A stretch of DNA of 44,766 nt, taken from positions 1-44,766 of the forward strand of contig JAQUDG010000006.1 of assembly GCA_028685815.1 (NCBI GenBank), read 5' to 3'. The notes beneath the pieces were generated by a model, which was not told the DNA's origin, searched no databases, and was given only the letters and a program-made list of their open reading frames with translations. The position numbers and the translations under genes were made by a program. This document shows, piece by piece, positions 7,800 through 16,868 of this stretch. Within the stretch, counting starts at the first letter, position 1. Each line of letters opens with the position of its first letter. The DNA comes from Desulfuromonas sp. Lineage in GTDB: Bacteria > Desulfobacterota > Desulfuromonadia > Desulfuromonadales > Desulfuromonadaceae.

Positions 7800-8474
7800 T
7801 TAGTGCGCCTCTTCCAGTGAGCCAGCGATATAAATCATAGCCAGCAGCGTAAATACAAACGCCTGGATGAAGGCAATCAATACGCCCATCAGCATCATGG
7901 GGATAGGTAAGAAGAGCGGTACCAAGGCAAAGAAAATCATCAGCACAATCTCGTGCCCGTACATGTTACCGAACAGACGCAGAGAGAGAGACAGCGGACG
8001 TGCCAAGTGGCCGATGAGTTCAATGATGAAAATCAGCGGTGCCAGCACTAGGATCGGTCCCATAAAGTGCTTCAAATACGCAATCCCATGCTCTTTAAAC
8101 CCAATTACATGGGTCATAGCAAATACGGTAAGGGCCATGGCCGCATTGGTATTCAAGTTCGCAGTTGGTGGATAAAATCCGGGAACCAGTCCGATCAAGT
8201 TTGAGACCAGAATAAACAACGCTAAGGTGGCGATAAGGGGGAAATAGGTCTTTCCCTTAGGCCCCATGGTCTCATCGATGAGATTTTCAATCCCACCTAC
8301 GACAGATTCCATCAGGTTCTGCCATCCGCTGGGGACCTCTTTGATACTGCGTGAAACGATAAAGGCCAGCACCGTAAGCAGCAGCATTACAAACCATGTA
8401 TAGGTAACATGCTCGCCTACATGGGTGTTCAGTTGCTGTTCGAGCCACTGAAAAAGTAGAAAAGGGTGAGTCAT
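7800..8474 (-). CDS. atpB: ATP synthase Fo subunit a
   Basis: The 224-residue membrane stator protein that provides the ion half-channels beside the c ring. Five or six hydrophobic helices are visible. The essential arginine is Arg166 in [31 protein letters not shown] is the usual loop motif in the preceding helix region. It lies 89 bases upstream of atpE and downstream of the atpI-like gene. This Fo operon is separated from the F1 genes (19.9-25.8 kb), an arrangement also known in Geobacter-like bacteria. Confidence 0.96.
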   Translation of the reverse strand: MTHPFLLFQWLEQQLNTHVGEHVTYTWFVMLLLTVLAFIVSRSIKEVPSGWQNLMESVVGGIENLIDETMGPKGKTYFPLIATLALFILVSNLIGLVPGFYPPTANLNTNAAMALTVFAMTHVIGFKEHGIAYLKHFMGPILVLAPLIFIIELIGHLARPLSLSLRLFGNMYGHEIVLMIFFALVPLFLPIPMMLMGVLIAFIQAFVFTLLAMIYIAGSLEEAH

Positions 8475-8495
8475 TTTGAGAACGCGCCTCCTCGC

Positions 8496-8861
8496 TTAAA
8501 TTATGCGCTTCACTGTGGTCCAGAATATATTTATAACCACAACCGATAAACCGATTACAAGTCCAACTATATTAACCTTCAGCACCGCTATTAAAATGCC
8601 GAGGACAACTCCAAGCGCCAGTAGGCGCACCAAGTATCCTGTCTGAAAGCTACGAACCGCACCCGCATCGGAGCGCTGAAGTATTTTCACCAGTGCCCCA
8701 TGTAACCACTGATATCCAGTTACAACGGTGAGGCCGCCGCAGAGGATTCCCAAGCTAAATGCTGGGTCGCGCATCAAAGCGCTGGCCACCAGGAACAGCG
8801 CCAGGATTATCCAGTTGCGGCGCGCCATCTGCACAAGCAAGTGCTCTTCTTCTGTACTCAA
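8496..8861 (-). CDS. atpI: ATP synthase subunit I (AtpI-like)
   Basis: A 121-residue hydrophobic protein with four predicted helices, positioned directly before atpB. AtpI-family proteins help assemble the c ring or stabilise the ATP synthase. Recognition rests on length, topology and position; there are no catalytic motifs. It overlaps the upstream atpZ-like gene by 4 bases (ATGA), so the two are probably translationally coupled. Confidence 0.8.
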   Translation of the reverse strand: MSTEEEHLLVQMARRNWIILALFLVASALMRDPAFSLGILCGGLTVVTGYQWLHGALVKILQRSDAGAVRSFQTGYLVRLLALGVVLGILIAVLKVNIVGLVIGLSVVVINIFWTTVKRII

Positions 8862-9115
8862 GGTAGGTCCCTGTGGGTATCCTCATCCTGGGTGCTTTGG
8901 CGCTTAAGTTCACGCCGGGTCAGTATGAAAATGTTCCTGAAGCCTGAGACAATACCAAATCCAAGAAAAATCAACAACATCCAAGGTGTCGTGCCAAGCC
9001 ATATGTCTAAATAGTAGCCCATTGCCATCCCAATCAGGATGGAGGCGACCATGCTTATGCCGACGCTGGACAAAAAACCGAGGGACTTAAATAGTTCTCT
9101 GCGGTCTTCAGCCAT
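8858..9115 (-). CDS. AtpZ/AtpI family protein (ATP synthase accessory)
   Basis: An 85-residue protein with a short charged N-terminus (MAEDRRELFKSLGF) and two transmembrane helices, the second ending in FGIVSGFRNIF, the characteristic AtpZ ending before a charged tail. AtpZ works with AtpI in alkaliphilic Bacillus in Mg2+ supply to, or assembly of, the synthase. It is the first gene of the Fo operon; AAAGGAAT precedes the ATG. A consensus-like promoter lies about 50 bases upstream. Confidence 0.82.
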   Translation of the reverse strand: MAEDRRELFKSLGFLSSVGISMVASILIGMAMGYYLDIWLGTTPWMLLIFLGFGIVSGFRNIFILTRRELKRQSTQDEDTHRDLP

Positions 9116-9165
9116 AAAATTCCTTTTGGATTGACGATACGTAATTCATATTCTGCAAACGGGTT

Positions 9166-9194
9166 TTTCTACCATGCGGGGAGGTAAGTGTCAA
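9166..9194 (-). promoter_or_regulatory. Candidate sigma-70 promoter of the Fo operon
   Basis: On the minus strand TTGACA (9194-9189) and TAGAAA (9171-9166) are separated by 17 bases, about 50 bases upstream of the atpZ-like start. The -35 is perfect; the -10 matches 4 of 6. Confidence 0.5.
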
Positions 9195-9346
9195 TTGCTT
9201 TTCCGGTTGATAAGCTTTACATTACCCTTTCGTATCCCAGCGCTCAGGTCTATTTGTCCCCTACCTTTAGAAGCATCTGACTGAAAATACTGTCCTACGT
9301 TATACCGCCTTAATCACTTGTAAATGGGTTGGCCAAGGGCTTTATA

Positions 9347-9374
9347 TTGACGCGCTGGGAGTTCCAGCTATTTT
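9347..9374 (+). promoter_or_regulatory. Candidate sigma-70 promoter of mnmH
   Basis: TTGACG (9347-9352) and TATTTT (9369-9374) with a 16-base spacer, 32 bases before the mnmH start. It lies in the 291-base divergent spacer between the Fo operon and mnmH. Confidence 0.4.
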
Positions 9375-9406
9375 CGCTAGGTTAACATAGGCCATATATA
9401 AGCTTT

Positions 9407-10501
9407 ATGAAACGTGGATCTTCCCTGCTTAATCAACATCTTATGCTCGACATTGTGCAGGCTATTGAACATCTGGATAAGGGCTCTATTTTTGTGGATG
9501 TGCGCTCCCCTAGCGAATTCGCACAAGCCACCATCCCAGGCGCACATAATATTCCTATCCTTACCGAAGAGCAACGTGTCGAGGTGGGCACTCTCCACAA
9601 GCAGAGCGGAGCGAATCATGCCCGCAGGCGCGGTATGGAACTTATTTCACCACGCCTACCTGAATTGATCAGCCGTATTAGTGGTTTGCAGCAAGAGTTC
9701 AAGCGCCCGGTAATTGTTTTTTGCTGGCGCGGAGGCCTACGCAGCGCTGCCATGACCGCGTTTCTTCACCTGTGCGGCTTGCCGGTATTCCAACTTCAGG
9801 GCGGACATAAGGCGTTCCGCAGACATATTCTCGAGTATTTTGAGCACGGGAGTTGGGCGCGGATGTTTGTCCTACGCGGGCTCACCGGTGTTGGAAAAAC
9901 ACGTATCCTAGAACAACTGAGCAAGAAAGGCTGGCCGGTACTCAATCTCGAGGCGCTAGCCAACCATCGCGGTAGCGCCTTTGGCGCCATCGGCTGCTCA
10001 GAGCAACCAGGACAAAAGCAGTTTGAAGCATTGCTGTGGAATGAACTACGCAACACCAGTGCAGACGACTACATGCTGACCGAAGGGGAAAGCAGACATA
10101 TTGGCCGGGTGATGCTGCCTGCACGCCTGCATGACGCGCTGCAGCATGAAACAACGCTGTGGCTTGAGACCGACATGGACACCAGAATCAGGGTGATAGC
10201 AGAAGATTATGCGGTGGATGACCTACCCGCGCAGGCCTTTATCCAGCCGTTGAATGCCCTAGTTCAGCGATTGGGGCATGAGCGTGTGAAGCAACTGCAT
10301 GAGCTCCTTGCGCAGCGCCACTGGGAAGCGTTGATACGTGAATTGATGGTTCAGTACTATGATCCGCTGTATGCGCACACAAAACCACAGTTACGCGTGG
10401 AAATCTGGGTAGATCCGTTTGAATCCGAGCATAAAGAGCTGCTGCAGACGCTTACCACAATTATAAATGCCTCACCCCGCAATGAAGAACCAGCGCGTTA
10501 A
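9407..10501 (+). CDS. mnmH: tRNA 2-selenouridine synthase (MnmH/SelU/YbbB)
   Basis: Replaces sulfur by selenium at the 2-thiouridine wobble base of tRNA Lys/Glu/Gln, using selenophosphate made by SelD, via a geranylated intermediate. The 364-residue protein has an N-terminal rhodanese domain with Cys106 in CWRGGLRS and a P-loop domain with GLTGVGKT at 158-165, both family hallmarks. There is no clear ribosome site at the ATG, and a second ATG at 9443 is possible. The substrate base is prepared by MnmE/MnmG, also encoded in this window. Its presence implies that this genome has selD. It converges on metX with a 4-base overlap of 3' ends. Confidence 0.95.
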   Translation: MKRGSSLLNQHLMLDIVQAIEHLDKGSIFVDVRSPSEFAQATIPGAHNIPILTEEQRVEVGTLHKQSGANHARRRGMELISPRLPELISRISGLQQEFKRPVIVFCWRGGLRSAAMTAFLHLCGLPVFQLQGGHKAFRRHILEYFEHGSWARMFVLRGLTGVGKTRILEQLSKKGWPVLNLEALANHRGSAFGAIGCSEQPGQKQFEALLWNELRNTSADDYMLTEGESRHIGRVMLPARLHDALQHETTLWLETDMDTRIRVIAEDYAVDDLPAQAFIQPLNALVQRLGHERVKQLHELLAQRHWEALIRELMVQYYDPLYAHTKPQLRVEIWVDPFESEHKELLQTLTTIINASPRNEEPAR

Positions 10502-11622
10502 ACCCCCTGCTTAGCTGCAATTTGGTTTAAAAAATCCACCACGTAGGGGGTAAATTTCTCCGGCTCTACCAAGAACGAGTCATGGCCGTATTCAGACTCA
10601 ATAAGATGATACTCCACCGGCTTTTTGAGCCCCTGCAGGATATCGACAACCTCTTCGGTCTGTTCCGGACGGTAGAGCCAGTCTGACGTAAAGGCAAACC
10701 ACAGTGAGGGGCAATGCAGCGTGGAAAGGGCCTCCTCCAAGGAGGGGAAATTCCAACTGACATCGTACATATCCAACGCCTTAGCTAGGTACAAAAACGA
10801 ATTTGGATCAAACTTGGTGACAAAGTTGGTGCCATTATAGCCCAGATACCGCTCCACCTCAAACTGGCCAAAAAAATCAAACAAGCCATCCCGCACAGAG
10901 AAACGCCGCCCGAACTTCTTATCCATCGACGCATCAGACAAAAAAGATATATGCCCGATGGAACGCGCTAGGGCAAATCCGCTAGCAGGGGGATGTTCTG
11001 ATCTGTAATTCCCCTTCTTCCAGAGGGGGTCGTTATAAATGGCTTGACGCGCGACGGCGTTGAGGGCGATGGACATAGGTGAAGTGCGCCCAGTACCAGC
11101 AATGGGGATAATCGAGCGGGTTACCTCAGGATAGTGGATCCCCCACTCCAGGGCCTGCATCGCTCCCATGCTCCCCCCGATGACGGTAATGAGCGAGCCT
11201 ATCCCCAGATGATCGAGCAGAAATTTATGCGCGTGCACCATGTCACGCACCATCACCAGCGGGAAGCTGAGCCGATACGGACGTCCGGTTTTGGGGTCGA
11301 TGCTAGTAGGACCGGTAGAACCCTTACACGAGCCAATAACATTGGCACAGATGATAAAGAAGCGCTGGGTGTCCAGAATTTTACCCGGCCCGATCAGGTT
11401 GTCCCACCAACCGGGGTTCCGATCTTCGAGGGTATGCCGTCCCGCTGCGTGGCAATCTCCTGTCCAAGCATGGGTAACCAGGATAGCATTGGTGCGCGCG
11501 GTGTTGAGGGTGCCGTAGGTTTCGTAGGCGATAGTGAAGGGACCAAGCAGGCGCCCACTTTCGAGGCGCAGGTCGGTATCAAAGGTTACATACCTAGTGG
11601 TTACTAAATCGGTCTGTTTCAA
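10498..11622 (-). CDS. metX: Homoserine O-acetyltransferase
   Basis: Activates homoserine with acetyl-CoA for methionine synthesis by direct sulfhydrylation. Alpha/beta-hydrolase fold with nucleophile Ser in [12 protein letters not shown], Asp in TSDWLYRP and His in EYGHDSFL (about Ser151, Asp314, His347). The frame opens with a GTG at 11643, but that overlaps the T tract of the riboswitch terminator. TTG at 11622, 8 bases after GGGGG, gives [14 protein letters not shown] and about 374 residues, which fits the family better; the start remains uncertain. Expression should fall when S-adenosylmethionine is abundant. No partner (metW or metY) is adjacent. Confidence 0.95.
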   Translation of the reverse strand: MKQTDLVTTRYVTFDTDLRLESGRLLGPFTIAYETYGTLNTARTNAILVTHAWTGDCHAAGRHTLEDRNPGWWDNLIGPGKILDTQRFFIICANVIGSCKGSTGPTSIDPKTGRPYRLSFPLVMVRDMVHAHKFLLDHLGIGSLITVIGGSMGAMQALEWGIHYPEVTRSIIPIAGTGRTSPMSIALNAVARQAIYNDPLWKKGNYRSEHPPASGFALARSIGHISFLSDASMDKKFGRRFSVRDGLFDFFGQFEVERYLGYNGTNFVTKFDPNSFLYLAKALDMYDVSWNFPSLEEALSTLHCPSLWFAFTSDWLYRPEQTEEVVDILQGLKKPVEYHLIESEYGHDSFLVEPEKFTPYVVDFLNQIAAKQGV

Positions 11623-11640
11623 TAATCTGACCCCCGAACA

Positions 11641-11679
11641 CACAAAAAGACCCTAACCAGCTGAGGGGAGAGGGTCTTT
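11641..11679 (-). terminator. Riboswitch-controlled intrinsic terminator upstream of metX
   Basis: On the minus strand AAAGACCCT (11679-11671) pairs perfectly with AGGGTCTTT (11654-11646) around a 16-base loop, and the T run is part of the descending arm and tail. It lies between the SAM-I aptamer and the metX start, the position expected of an expression platform. Confidence 0.85.
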
Positions 11680-11737
11680 CAATACAAGAACAGAGTCAGT
11701 ATTGTCAGACTTCGCCCCATCTTTCCCTTGTTCTACA

Positions 11738-11838
11738 CGTACGTAAGGGTGGAATTAGCACCTGGCACCCGCTGTGGGTCGGTTGCTGTGGTTTCATCGG
11801 GCCATTCCCTCCACCACTCTGGATAACGACGTTGTCAG
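11738..11838 (-). promoter_or_regulatory. SAM-I (S-box) riboswitch aptamer
   Basis: Read on the minus strand, the conserved blocks appear in order: TTATCCAGAG, GGTGGAGGGAATGGCCC, GATGAAACC, GCAACC, and a GGTGC...GCTAATTCC block. These are the classical S-box core elements. The element precedes metX, a methionine gene, with a terminator between them. The aptamer ends are approximate because the outer P1 helix was judged by eye. Confidence 0.93.
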
Positions 11839-11905
11839 CCCATAATCTAGTGCAATGGCCACCCATTGTCAATAAACTCGGGTGGTGCGTCGGTATTTTC
11901 TCGGC

Positions 11906-13201
11906 TTAACGCACCGCCCACGCTGGATGGCTGCACCTTCCGGGCAGAGGTGAAATTTCGCGTGCTCCAGTGCCATCCGCGCGCATAATGTACAGGCGTT
12001 TTTCTCCAAGAACATCGTCGGAATATATCACAAAGCGCCCATCTGGACTCCAACGTGGGTGTTCTTTATTTCCCGCCCCTGCGGTCAATTGCTCTTCCGC
12101 GCTACCATCAGGACGGATGCGATATATATCAAACCCTCCTTGCTCTAAGCGGGTGAACAAAATCCATTCTCCGTCTGGACTCCAGGCTGGGGTTGCGTTG
12201 TATTTCCCTGCGCGGGTCAGGCGCTCCACCACGCCAGTGAGTAAATCGATAATGAAAACATGGGGGTTGCCGTGGCGGTTGGAAATAAAGGCGATCTTGT
12301 CTCCAAGAGGGCTCCAACTCGGATCGACATCGATTCCCCACGCGTTGGTGAGACGTTTATGAATTTTCCCGTCAACTCCGAGCAGGTACAGTTCGGAGTT
12401 TCCATCCTGCGATAGGGTCACGGCTACCTCCCTGCCATCAGGACTATAACGCCCAGCAATGTTCAGCCCCTCACGCGCTGAGATACGCGCTTCCGTGGCG
12501 TTGAAAATGCTGCGTCGGTATAGATCTGGGTTGTCCTTGCGATATGAGGTGAATATTATTTCGCGCCCTTGGGGGGAAAAATCAGGATTCAACACCAAAT
12601 TTCTGTGATCAGTCAGGCGGCGGATGTTGTGCCCGTCAAATTCTGCCAAATAGAGCTCTTTATGCCCGCTGGCATCGGAGATGAAGGCAATATTGGCATC
12701 AAATGCCCCTCTGGTTCCGGTCAAGGTTTCAAGCATCTGATCGACAAACCGGTGCACCATGCGGCGGACGTCGTCTCGAGAACCTTTGTAATTATGTCCG
12801 GTCAGCAGACGCCGCCTATTGACGTCGAAAAGACGCAACTTCAACTCCACTTGCCCGTCCTTGAGTGTGTAGGCACCCTTGAGCAGTAAGTCAGCTCCCA
12901 GGAGTTTCCACTGGGGGAAATTCACCTCTATTGTTGTCAATGCAAGGCGGGAAGCATCATCAAGAAAGGCGTTGCGCTCAACGAATTCAAACATCCCCGT
13001 AAGCTCAAGATCTTGCGTCAGCACTTCGTCGATGGTGCGCTCAACCTGTGCATCAGCGGCACCAATTGCTATGAATGTGGGTTGCGCAATAGGGATGGCT
13101 GAGCGCCCGGGCGTGGTTATTACGATATCCGCAGCTAGCAAGCTCCCTGCAGAACAGAGTAAACACACCAGACATAGCAACAGACAAATTGTGTATCTCA
13201 T
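11906..13201 (-). CDS. tolB: Tol-Pal system periplasmic protein TolB
   Basis: Periplasmic component linking Tol inner-membrane proteins to outer-membrane Pal. The 431 residues start with a signal peptide (MRYTICLLLCLVCLLCSAGSLLAA, cut probably before DIVIT). An N-terminal domain and five beta-propeller repeats follow, recognisable by DFSPQG, YSPDGRE, WSPLGDK, WSPDGEW and WSPDGRF. It overlaps the TolA-like gene by 4 bases (ATGA). The gene order tolQ-tolR-tolA-tolB is normal, but pal does not follow; the next element is the metX riboswitch. Confidence 0.95.
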   Translation of the reverse strand: MRYTICLLLCLVCLLCSAGSLLAADIVITTPGRSAIPIAQPTFIAIGAADAQVERTIDEVLTQDLELTGMFEFVERNAFLDDASRLALTTIEVNFPQWKLLGADLLLKGAYTLKDGQVELKLRLFDVNRRRLLTGHNYKGSRDDVRRMVHRFVDQMLETLTGTRGAFDANIAFISDASGHKELYLAEFDGHNIRRLTDHRNLVLNPDFSPQGREIIFTSYRKDNPDLYRRSIFNATEARISAREGLNIAGRYSPDGREVAVTLSQDGNSELYLLGVDGKIHKRLTNAWGIDVDPSWSPLGDKIAFISNRHGNPHVFIIDLLTGVVERLTRAGKYNATPAWSPDGEWILFTRLEQGGFDIYRIRPDGSAEEQLTAGAGNKEHPRWSPDGRFVIYSDDVLGEKRLYIMRADGTGAREISPLPGRCSHPAWAVR

Positions 13202-14187
13202 TTTTTCAACATCTCATTGGGATCGAAGATAATGGTAAATGAACGTGATTTACTCGGTGGTGCCGGCAGTGTTTGTAGGCTCAAGACACACTGCTCGACA
13301 CTCTGATCAAACAGGCTATCGCCGGATGCTATGAGCATAGTGTATCCGGTCCGGTTTCCCTGTGCATCAAAACGCAGAACTACGGTGCTGCGCAGCCCTT
13401 TTTTCCGGTGAGTTAAAGGGAGGGTCCAATGTTGCGCCAGATACTCCATGATCCACTCTTCAAAGGCGATGCCAGCCTGAGTGCCGGTACCTGATGCACT
13501 CCCCACCGTTTCGGTAGAAACTGTCGTGGTCGTTGGGCTCTGCGCTGTCGCCTGCGCGGCCAATTGCCGTTTCAGCTGTTCGATGCGCGCGCTAGCTTCA
13601 TTTTCACGCCTGATTTCATCAATACGTGCGTGGGTATCCTGCTGGTAAATGCGCTCAATTTCAGCAGCACTGAGCATGGGCTGAAGCGGCTGCGGCGCAA
13701 CCTTTGGCGCTGGTGGCACCTCTGCTTTTGGCGTAGGAGTAACATTCTGCTCGGGTGTCTTGATTTTTGCCGGCGCTGGTGCTGGAACCTCCACCTTTTT
13801 AACCGCCTCGGGCTTGGGTGCAGGTTTTGGCACTGTTGCGGGTTTAGGTACAGCTTCTGGCTTAGGTGCGGGCTTAGGTGCGGGCTTAGGTGCGGGCTTG
13901 GAGGCAGGCTTTGCAGCCGCCGGCGCCTGGCGCGGTGCAGGTGCAGAGACCTTCTTTTCTGGCGCCGCCGCAGAGTGCCCACGCCGAGGTTGTTCCACGG
14001 GTCTGTTCACCAGATTCACTTTATAGCTCAGGCGCTCCGGCACGGGCGCGCGAGTAAACATAACCCCGGAAACAAAGACAACGGTGAGGACATGCAACAG
14101 CACCGACAGTGCCAGCATCCGCCCAAAACCCGGCTCTCGGTCGCTGGTTATACCACTCCTGTGGCGTTGCGCCATACTACGTTTCAT
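13198..14187 (-). CDS. tolA: TolA/TonB-type energy transducer
   Basis: An inner-membrane anchored protein spanning the periplasm, coupling the TolQR motor to the outer envelope. With ATG 14187, 5 bases after the tolR stop, it has 329 residues; a frame-compatible ATG at 14214 overlaps tolR. One helix at about 24-44 (MLALSVLLHVLTVVFVSGVMF) is followed by a Pro/Lys/Ala-rich region with PAPK repeats, a charged coiled-coil-like stretch (EIERIYQQDTHARIDEIRRE) and a C-terminal TonB/TolA-like domain starting near GLRSTVVLRFDAQGN. The operon position makes TolA more likely than TonB. Confidence 0.82.
   Translation of the reverse strand: MKRSMAQRHRSGITSDREPGFGRMLALSVLLHVLTVVFVSGVMFTRAPVPERLSYKVNLVNRPVEQPRRGHSAAAPEKKVSAPAPRQAPAAAKPASKPAPKPAPKPAPKPEAVPKPATVPKPAPKPEAVKKVEVPAPAPAKIKTPEQNVTPTPKAEVPPAPKVAPQPLQPMLSAAEIERIYQQDTHARIDEIRRENEASARIEQLKRQLAAQATAQSPTTTTVSTETVGSASGTGTQAGIAFEEWIMEYLAQHWTLPLTHRKKGLRSTVVLRFDAQGNRTGYTMLIASGDSLFDQSVEQCVLSLQTLPAPPSKSRSFTIIFDPNEMLKK
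13859..13894. repeat. 12-bp tandem repeat, three perfect copies, inside tolA
   Basis: The unit GGCTTAGGTGCG occurs three times without change and encodes the PAPK repeats of the periplasmic spacer. Such an array can vary in copy number by slippage in steps of four residues. Confidence 0.85.
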
Positions 14188-14191
14188 CGTT

Positions 14192-14608
14192 CTACAGTTC
14201 CGGCTCTGTTGCAATCATGCCCAACTGGGTGATACCAGCCCTACGTACCGCAGCCAACACTTGCACTACACGTTCGTAGGGAACCTTTCGATCGGCCTCA
14301 AGGTAGACATCTTTGTTCTTTCTATCCTTGAGCACCTGTTGCAGCACCACCACCATTTTCTCGGGGGATTCTACCAGCTGGCGTCCAACATACAGACGCT
14401 GCCCTGCATCGATACTGACAATTAAGGCTTCTTGGGCTGCAGCCAGATTGGGTGCATGTTCAACCTCTGGCAGATCAACATCCACCCCCTTTTCCAGCAT
14501 AGGGGCGGTCACCATGAAAATAATCAGCAGCACCAGCATTACATCCACAAAGGGGGTAACGTTAATTTCAGCTAGGGCGCTGCGACGCGGTGAAGAGTTG
14601 TATTTCAT
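14192..14608 (-). CDS. tolR: Biopolymer transport protein TolR/ExbD family
   Basis: The 138-residue single-helix partner of TolQ in the proton-driven motor. The helix follows INVTPFVDVMLVLLIIFMV, where the Asp is the conserved proton-carrying residue of the family. The periplasmic domain follows (DLPEVEHAPN...). The start ATG overlaps the TolQ stop by one base and has GGAGAAG upstream. Confidence 0.94.
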   Translation of the reverse strand: MKYNSSPRRSALAEINVTPFVDVMLVLLIIFMVTAPMLEKGVDVDLPEVEHAPNLAAAQEALIVSIDAGQRLYVGRQLVESPEKMVVVLQQVLKDRKNKDVYLEADRKVPYERVVQVLAAVRRAGITQLGMIATEPEL

Positions 14609-15273
14609 CAGCTTCTCCGCAACTGATTTTCTATGATACTGAGGAAATCCTGCCTAAAACCATCCATCTGCCCCAACAGAACATTGACCCGGTTGAGAAA
14701 GTAGTTATACGCCACTACCGCAGGGATCGCGGCCATCAATCCCATAGCAGTCGCGATAAGGGCTTCGGAAATACCCGGCGCCACCACCGCTAAAGAAGCA
14801 CTGCCACTCTGCCCGATACCATGGAACGAACCCATAATGCCCCACACCGTGCCAAACAGACCGATAAAAGGGGTAGTGGACCCGGTGGTAGCCAGAAAGG
14901 TTAAGTAACGCTCTAGGCTTTCAGTTTCAGTGCGCTCTACCCGCTCCATGGCACGGTTGATATTTGCCGCTGCGTCTGCTGGGTGTGCAGCCGTTTCATT
15001 CTCAAGCCCACGCTGCTGGCGCCCCAATTCCTGATACCCCCCCCTGAACACGCGACTGAGTGGGGATGCAGGATATTGCTTCAGTTCCTGCGCCACCTGA
15101 TCTAGGTGCCGATTGTTCCAGAAGTAATCCTGAAAGGCCTTGCTCTGGAGCGACGCTTGGCGCAGAGTCTTCCATTTAAAGAAGATAATTGCCCATGAAA
15201 CCACCGATAAATAAACCAGAACAAGCAACACCAGTTTGACAACTGGCCCTGCATTTATAAGTAATTCAATCAC
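14608..15273 (-). CDS. tolQ: Proton-channel motor protein TolQ/ExbB family
   Basis: A 221-residue inner-membrane protein with three helices: one near the N-terminus and two in the conserved C-terminal domain, with TTGSTTPFIGLFGTVWGIMGSF and GISEALIATAMGLMAAIPAVVAYNYF. GTG start with GGAG 8 bases before it. First gene of tolQRAB. The inverted repeat at 15353-15393 lies between it and folE2, so transcription may partly continue from queC-folE2. Confidence 0.95.
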   Translation of the reverse strand: MIELLINAGPVVKLVLLVLVYLSVVSWAIIFFKWKTLRQASLQSKAFQDYFWNNRHLDQVAQELKQYPASPLSRVFRGGYQELGRQQRGLENETAAHPADAAANINRAMERVERTETESLERYLTFLATTGSTTPFIGLFGTVWGIMGSFHGIGQSGSASLAVVAPGISEALIATAMGLMAAIPAVVAYNYFLNRVNVLLGQMDGFRQDFLSIIENQLRRS

Positions 15274-15352
15274 CGTTAAACTCCATCCGCGTATAATTTC
15301 TTGTAATTCAGCCTGGTTAAACAGCCATCAGTATAGACAATACCCACCTGCG

Positions 15353-15393
15353 CCTGTGGATAACTCTGTAGATTCAACAGAGTTATCCACAGG
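15353..15393. repeat. 17-bp perfect inverted repeat carrying two DnaA boxes
   Basis: CCTGTGGATAACTCTGT (15353-15369) and its exact reverse complement (15377-15393) are separated by 7 bases. Each arm holds a perfect DnaA box: TGTGGATAA at 15355-15363 and TTATCCACA at 15383-15391. The right arm also encodes the last codons and stop of folE2 (Cys-Gly-stop read from TGT GGA TAA). No T tract follows on the minus strand, so it is not a typical terminator. The same 17-mer recurs at 44620. Confidence 0.9.
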
Positions 15394-16177
15394 TCTTCCC
15401 CTTGCTTTCCAGACTCGCATAGGCCGAATGATTGTGAATAGACTCAAAATTCTCACATTCAACCCGAAACCATTCCATCCCATCTAACTCCTGCAGGCGC
15501 AAGGTCACGGACCTGACGATATCTTCAACAAACATCGGATTTTCATAGGCCTGCTCCGTTACAACCTTTTCGTCCTCACGCTTTAACAGAGAATATACCG
15601 GGGCGCTGCCACATGCCTCTATAAGGGCAATAAGATCCTCGATCCAGAGCATCTCCGAGGTGCGCACAGCAACCGTGACGCAACTGCGCTGGTTGTGTGC
15701 ACCATAGGCGCTTATTTCACGCGAGCACGGGCACAGCGAGGTCACCGGCACACTGACTTCAAGGATAAAATCTTTCTCCTGGCGTAGGGTGGCAATAAAG
15801 CGGCACTCATAACTCATAAGCCCCTTTGCTCCACTTGCAGGGGCGGCTTTTTCAATAAAGTACGGAAAACTCAGCTCCATATGGGCGCAGTCGGACCCGA
15901 GCCTGGAGCGCATCTCGCGCAGCAGTGGTTCCATATCATCGAGGGTGACCTCTTCGTCGCGATAGCGATTGAGGATCTCCAGGAATCTACTCATATGGGT
16001 GCCCTTGAATTGATGAGGCAACTCCACATACATATTTACCTTAGCGATGGTATGCTGACTGGATTTGTTTTTATCCTGCACTACTATGGGATAGAGGACA
16101 TTCTTTACCCCGACCTTGTCAATGGCAATCCGGCGCGTATCTGCCGACTGCTGCACATCTGGCATTTCGTTGTGCAT
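15383..16177 (-). CDS. folE2: GTP cyclohydrolase FolE2
   Basis: Converts GTP to dihydroneopterin triphosphate, the entry step for folate and for queuosine precursors; the FolE2 type works with metals other than zinc. 264 residues with the family cysteine motif TSLCPCSREIS (Cys149, Cys151) and HNQRSCVTV. GGAG stands 6 bases before the ATG. It begins directly after queC, so here it probably feeds queuosine/preQ0 synthesis. Its stop codon lies within the DnaA-box inverted repeat. Confidence 0.95.
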   Translation of the reverse strand: MHNEMPDVQQSADTRRIAIDKVGVKNVLYPIVVQDKNKSSQHTIAKVNMYVELPHQFKGTHMSRFLEILNRYRDEEVTLDDMEPLLREMRSRLGSDCAHMELSFPYFIEKAAPASGAKGLMSYECRFIATLRQEKDFILEVSVPVTSLCPCSREISAYGAHNQRSCVTVAVRTSEMLWIEDLIALIEACGSAPVYSLLKREDEKVVTEQAYENPMFVEDIVRSVTLRLQELDGMEWFRVECENFESIHNHSAYASLESKGKTCG

Positions 16178-16178
16178 T

Positions 16179-16868
16179 CTATTCTCCAGAAACTGTTGTG
16201 TAGGTTACCGGGTCCTGCATTCCCGCTTCCCTGAACCCCTTTAAGCGCAGGACACATGAATCGCATACGCCACACGCGCGCCCCTGCGAATCGGGAGCGT
16301 AGCACGAATGGGTCAGCGCATAGTCAATTCCGAGCTGGGTTCCAGTGTGAATTATTTGCGCCTTACTCATATGCATCAATGGAGTATGGACAGTATACCG
16401 CCCCTGCTTCTCCACCGCAGCCTTGGTCGCCAAGTTAGCCATCTGGGTAAAGGCTTGGATAAATTCAGGACGGCAATCGGGATAACCAGAGTAATCCACG
16501 GCATTAACTCCGATATAGATATCAAAGCTCTGCATAGCCTCGGCCCACGCTAACGCGTAAGCAAGAAAAACCGTGTTGCGCGCGGGTACATAGGTAATGG
16601 GGATCTCGTCATCAATGGGCCTATTTTCCGGCACGGCTATATCAGCCGTCAAAGCGCTACCCCCGATTTGGCGCATGTCCACATCCAGAATCAGATGTTT
16701 AGCGATCCCAAGCTGCGGGGCAAACTTTTTAGCGCACTCCAGTTCTATGCTGTGACGCTGCCCGTATGAAAAACTCAGTCCGTAGACTTCGTACCCAGCC
16801 GCACGTGCGATGGCTACGCAGGTGGTAGAATCTAAGCCACCGCTGTAAAGAACTATTGCCTTTTTCAT
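16179..16868 (-). CDS. queC: 7-cyano-7-deazaguanine synthase
   Basis: Makes preQ0 from 7-carboxy-7-deazaguanine, ATP and ammonia. The 229-residue protein has the PP-loop SGGLDSTTC near the N-terminus and a zinc site of four cysteines near the C-terminus (Cys189, Cys199, Cys202, Cys205 in CYAP and CGVCDSC). First gene of queC-folE2. The 226-base divergent spacer upstream shows no preQ1 riboswitch that I can recognise. Confidence 0.96.
   Translation of the reverse strand: MKKAIVLYSGGLDSTTCVAIARAAGYEVYGLSFSYGQRHSIELECAKKFAPQLGIAKHLILDVDMRQIGGSALTADIAVPENRPIDDEIPITYVPARNTVFLAYALAWAEAMQSFDIYIGVNAVDYSGYPDCRPEFIQAFTQMANLATKAAVEKQGRYTVHTPLMHMSKAQIIHTGTQLGIDYALTHSCYAPDSQGRACGVCDSCVLRLKGFREAGMQDPVTYTTVSGE

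Noticed and set aside
13564-14232. Long plus-strand open frame opposite tolA
   Set aside because: It is the low-complexity complement of the PAPK repeats and tolR end; the Arg/Cys/Gly-rich translation has no known family.
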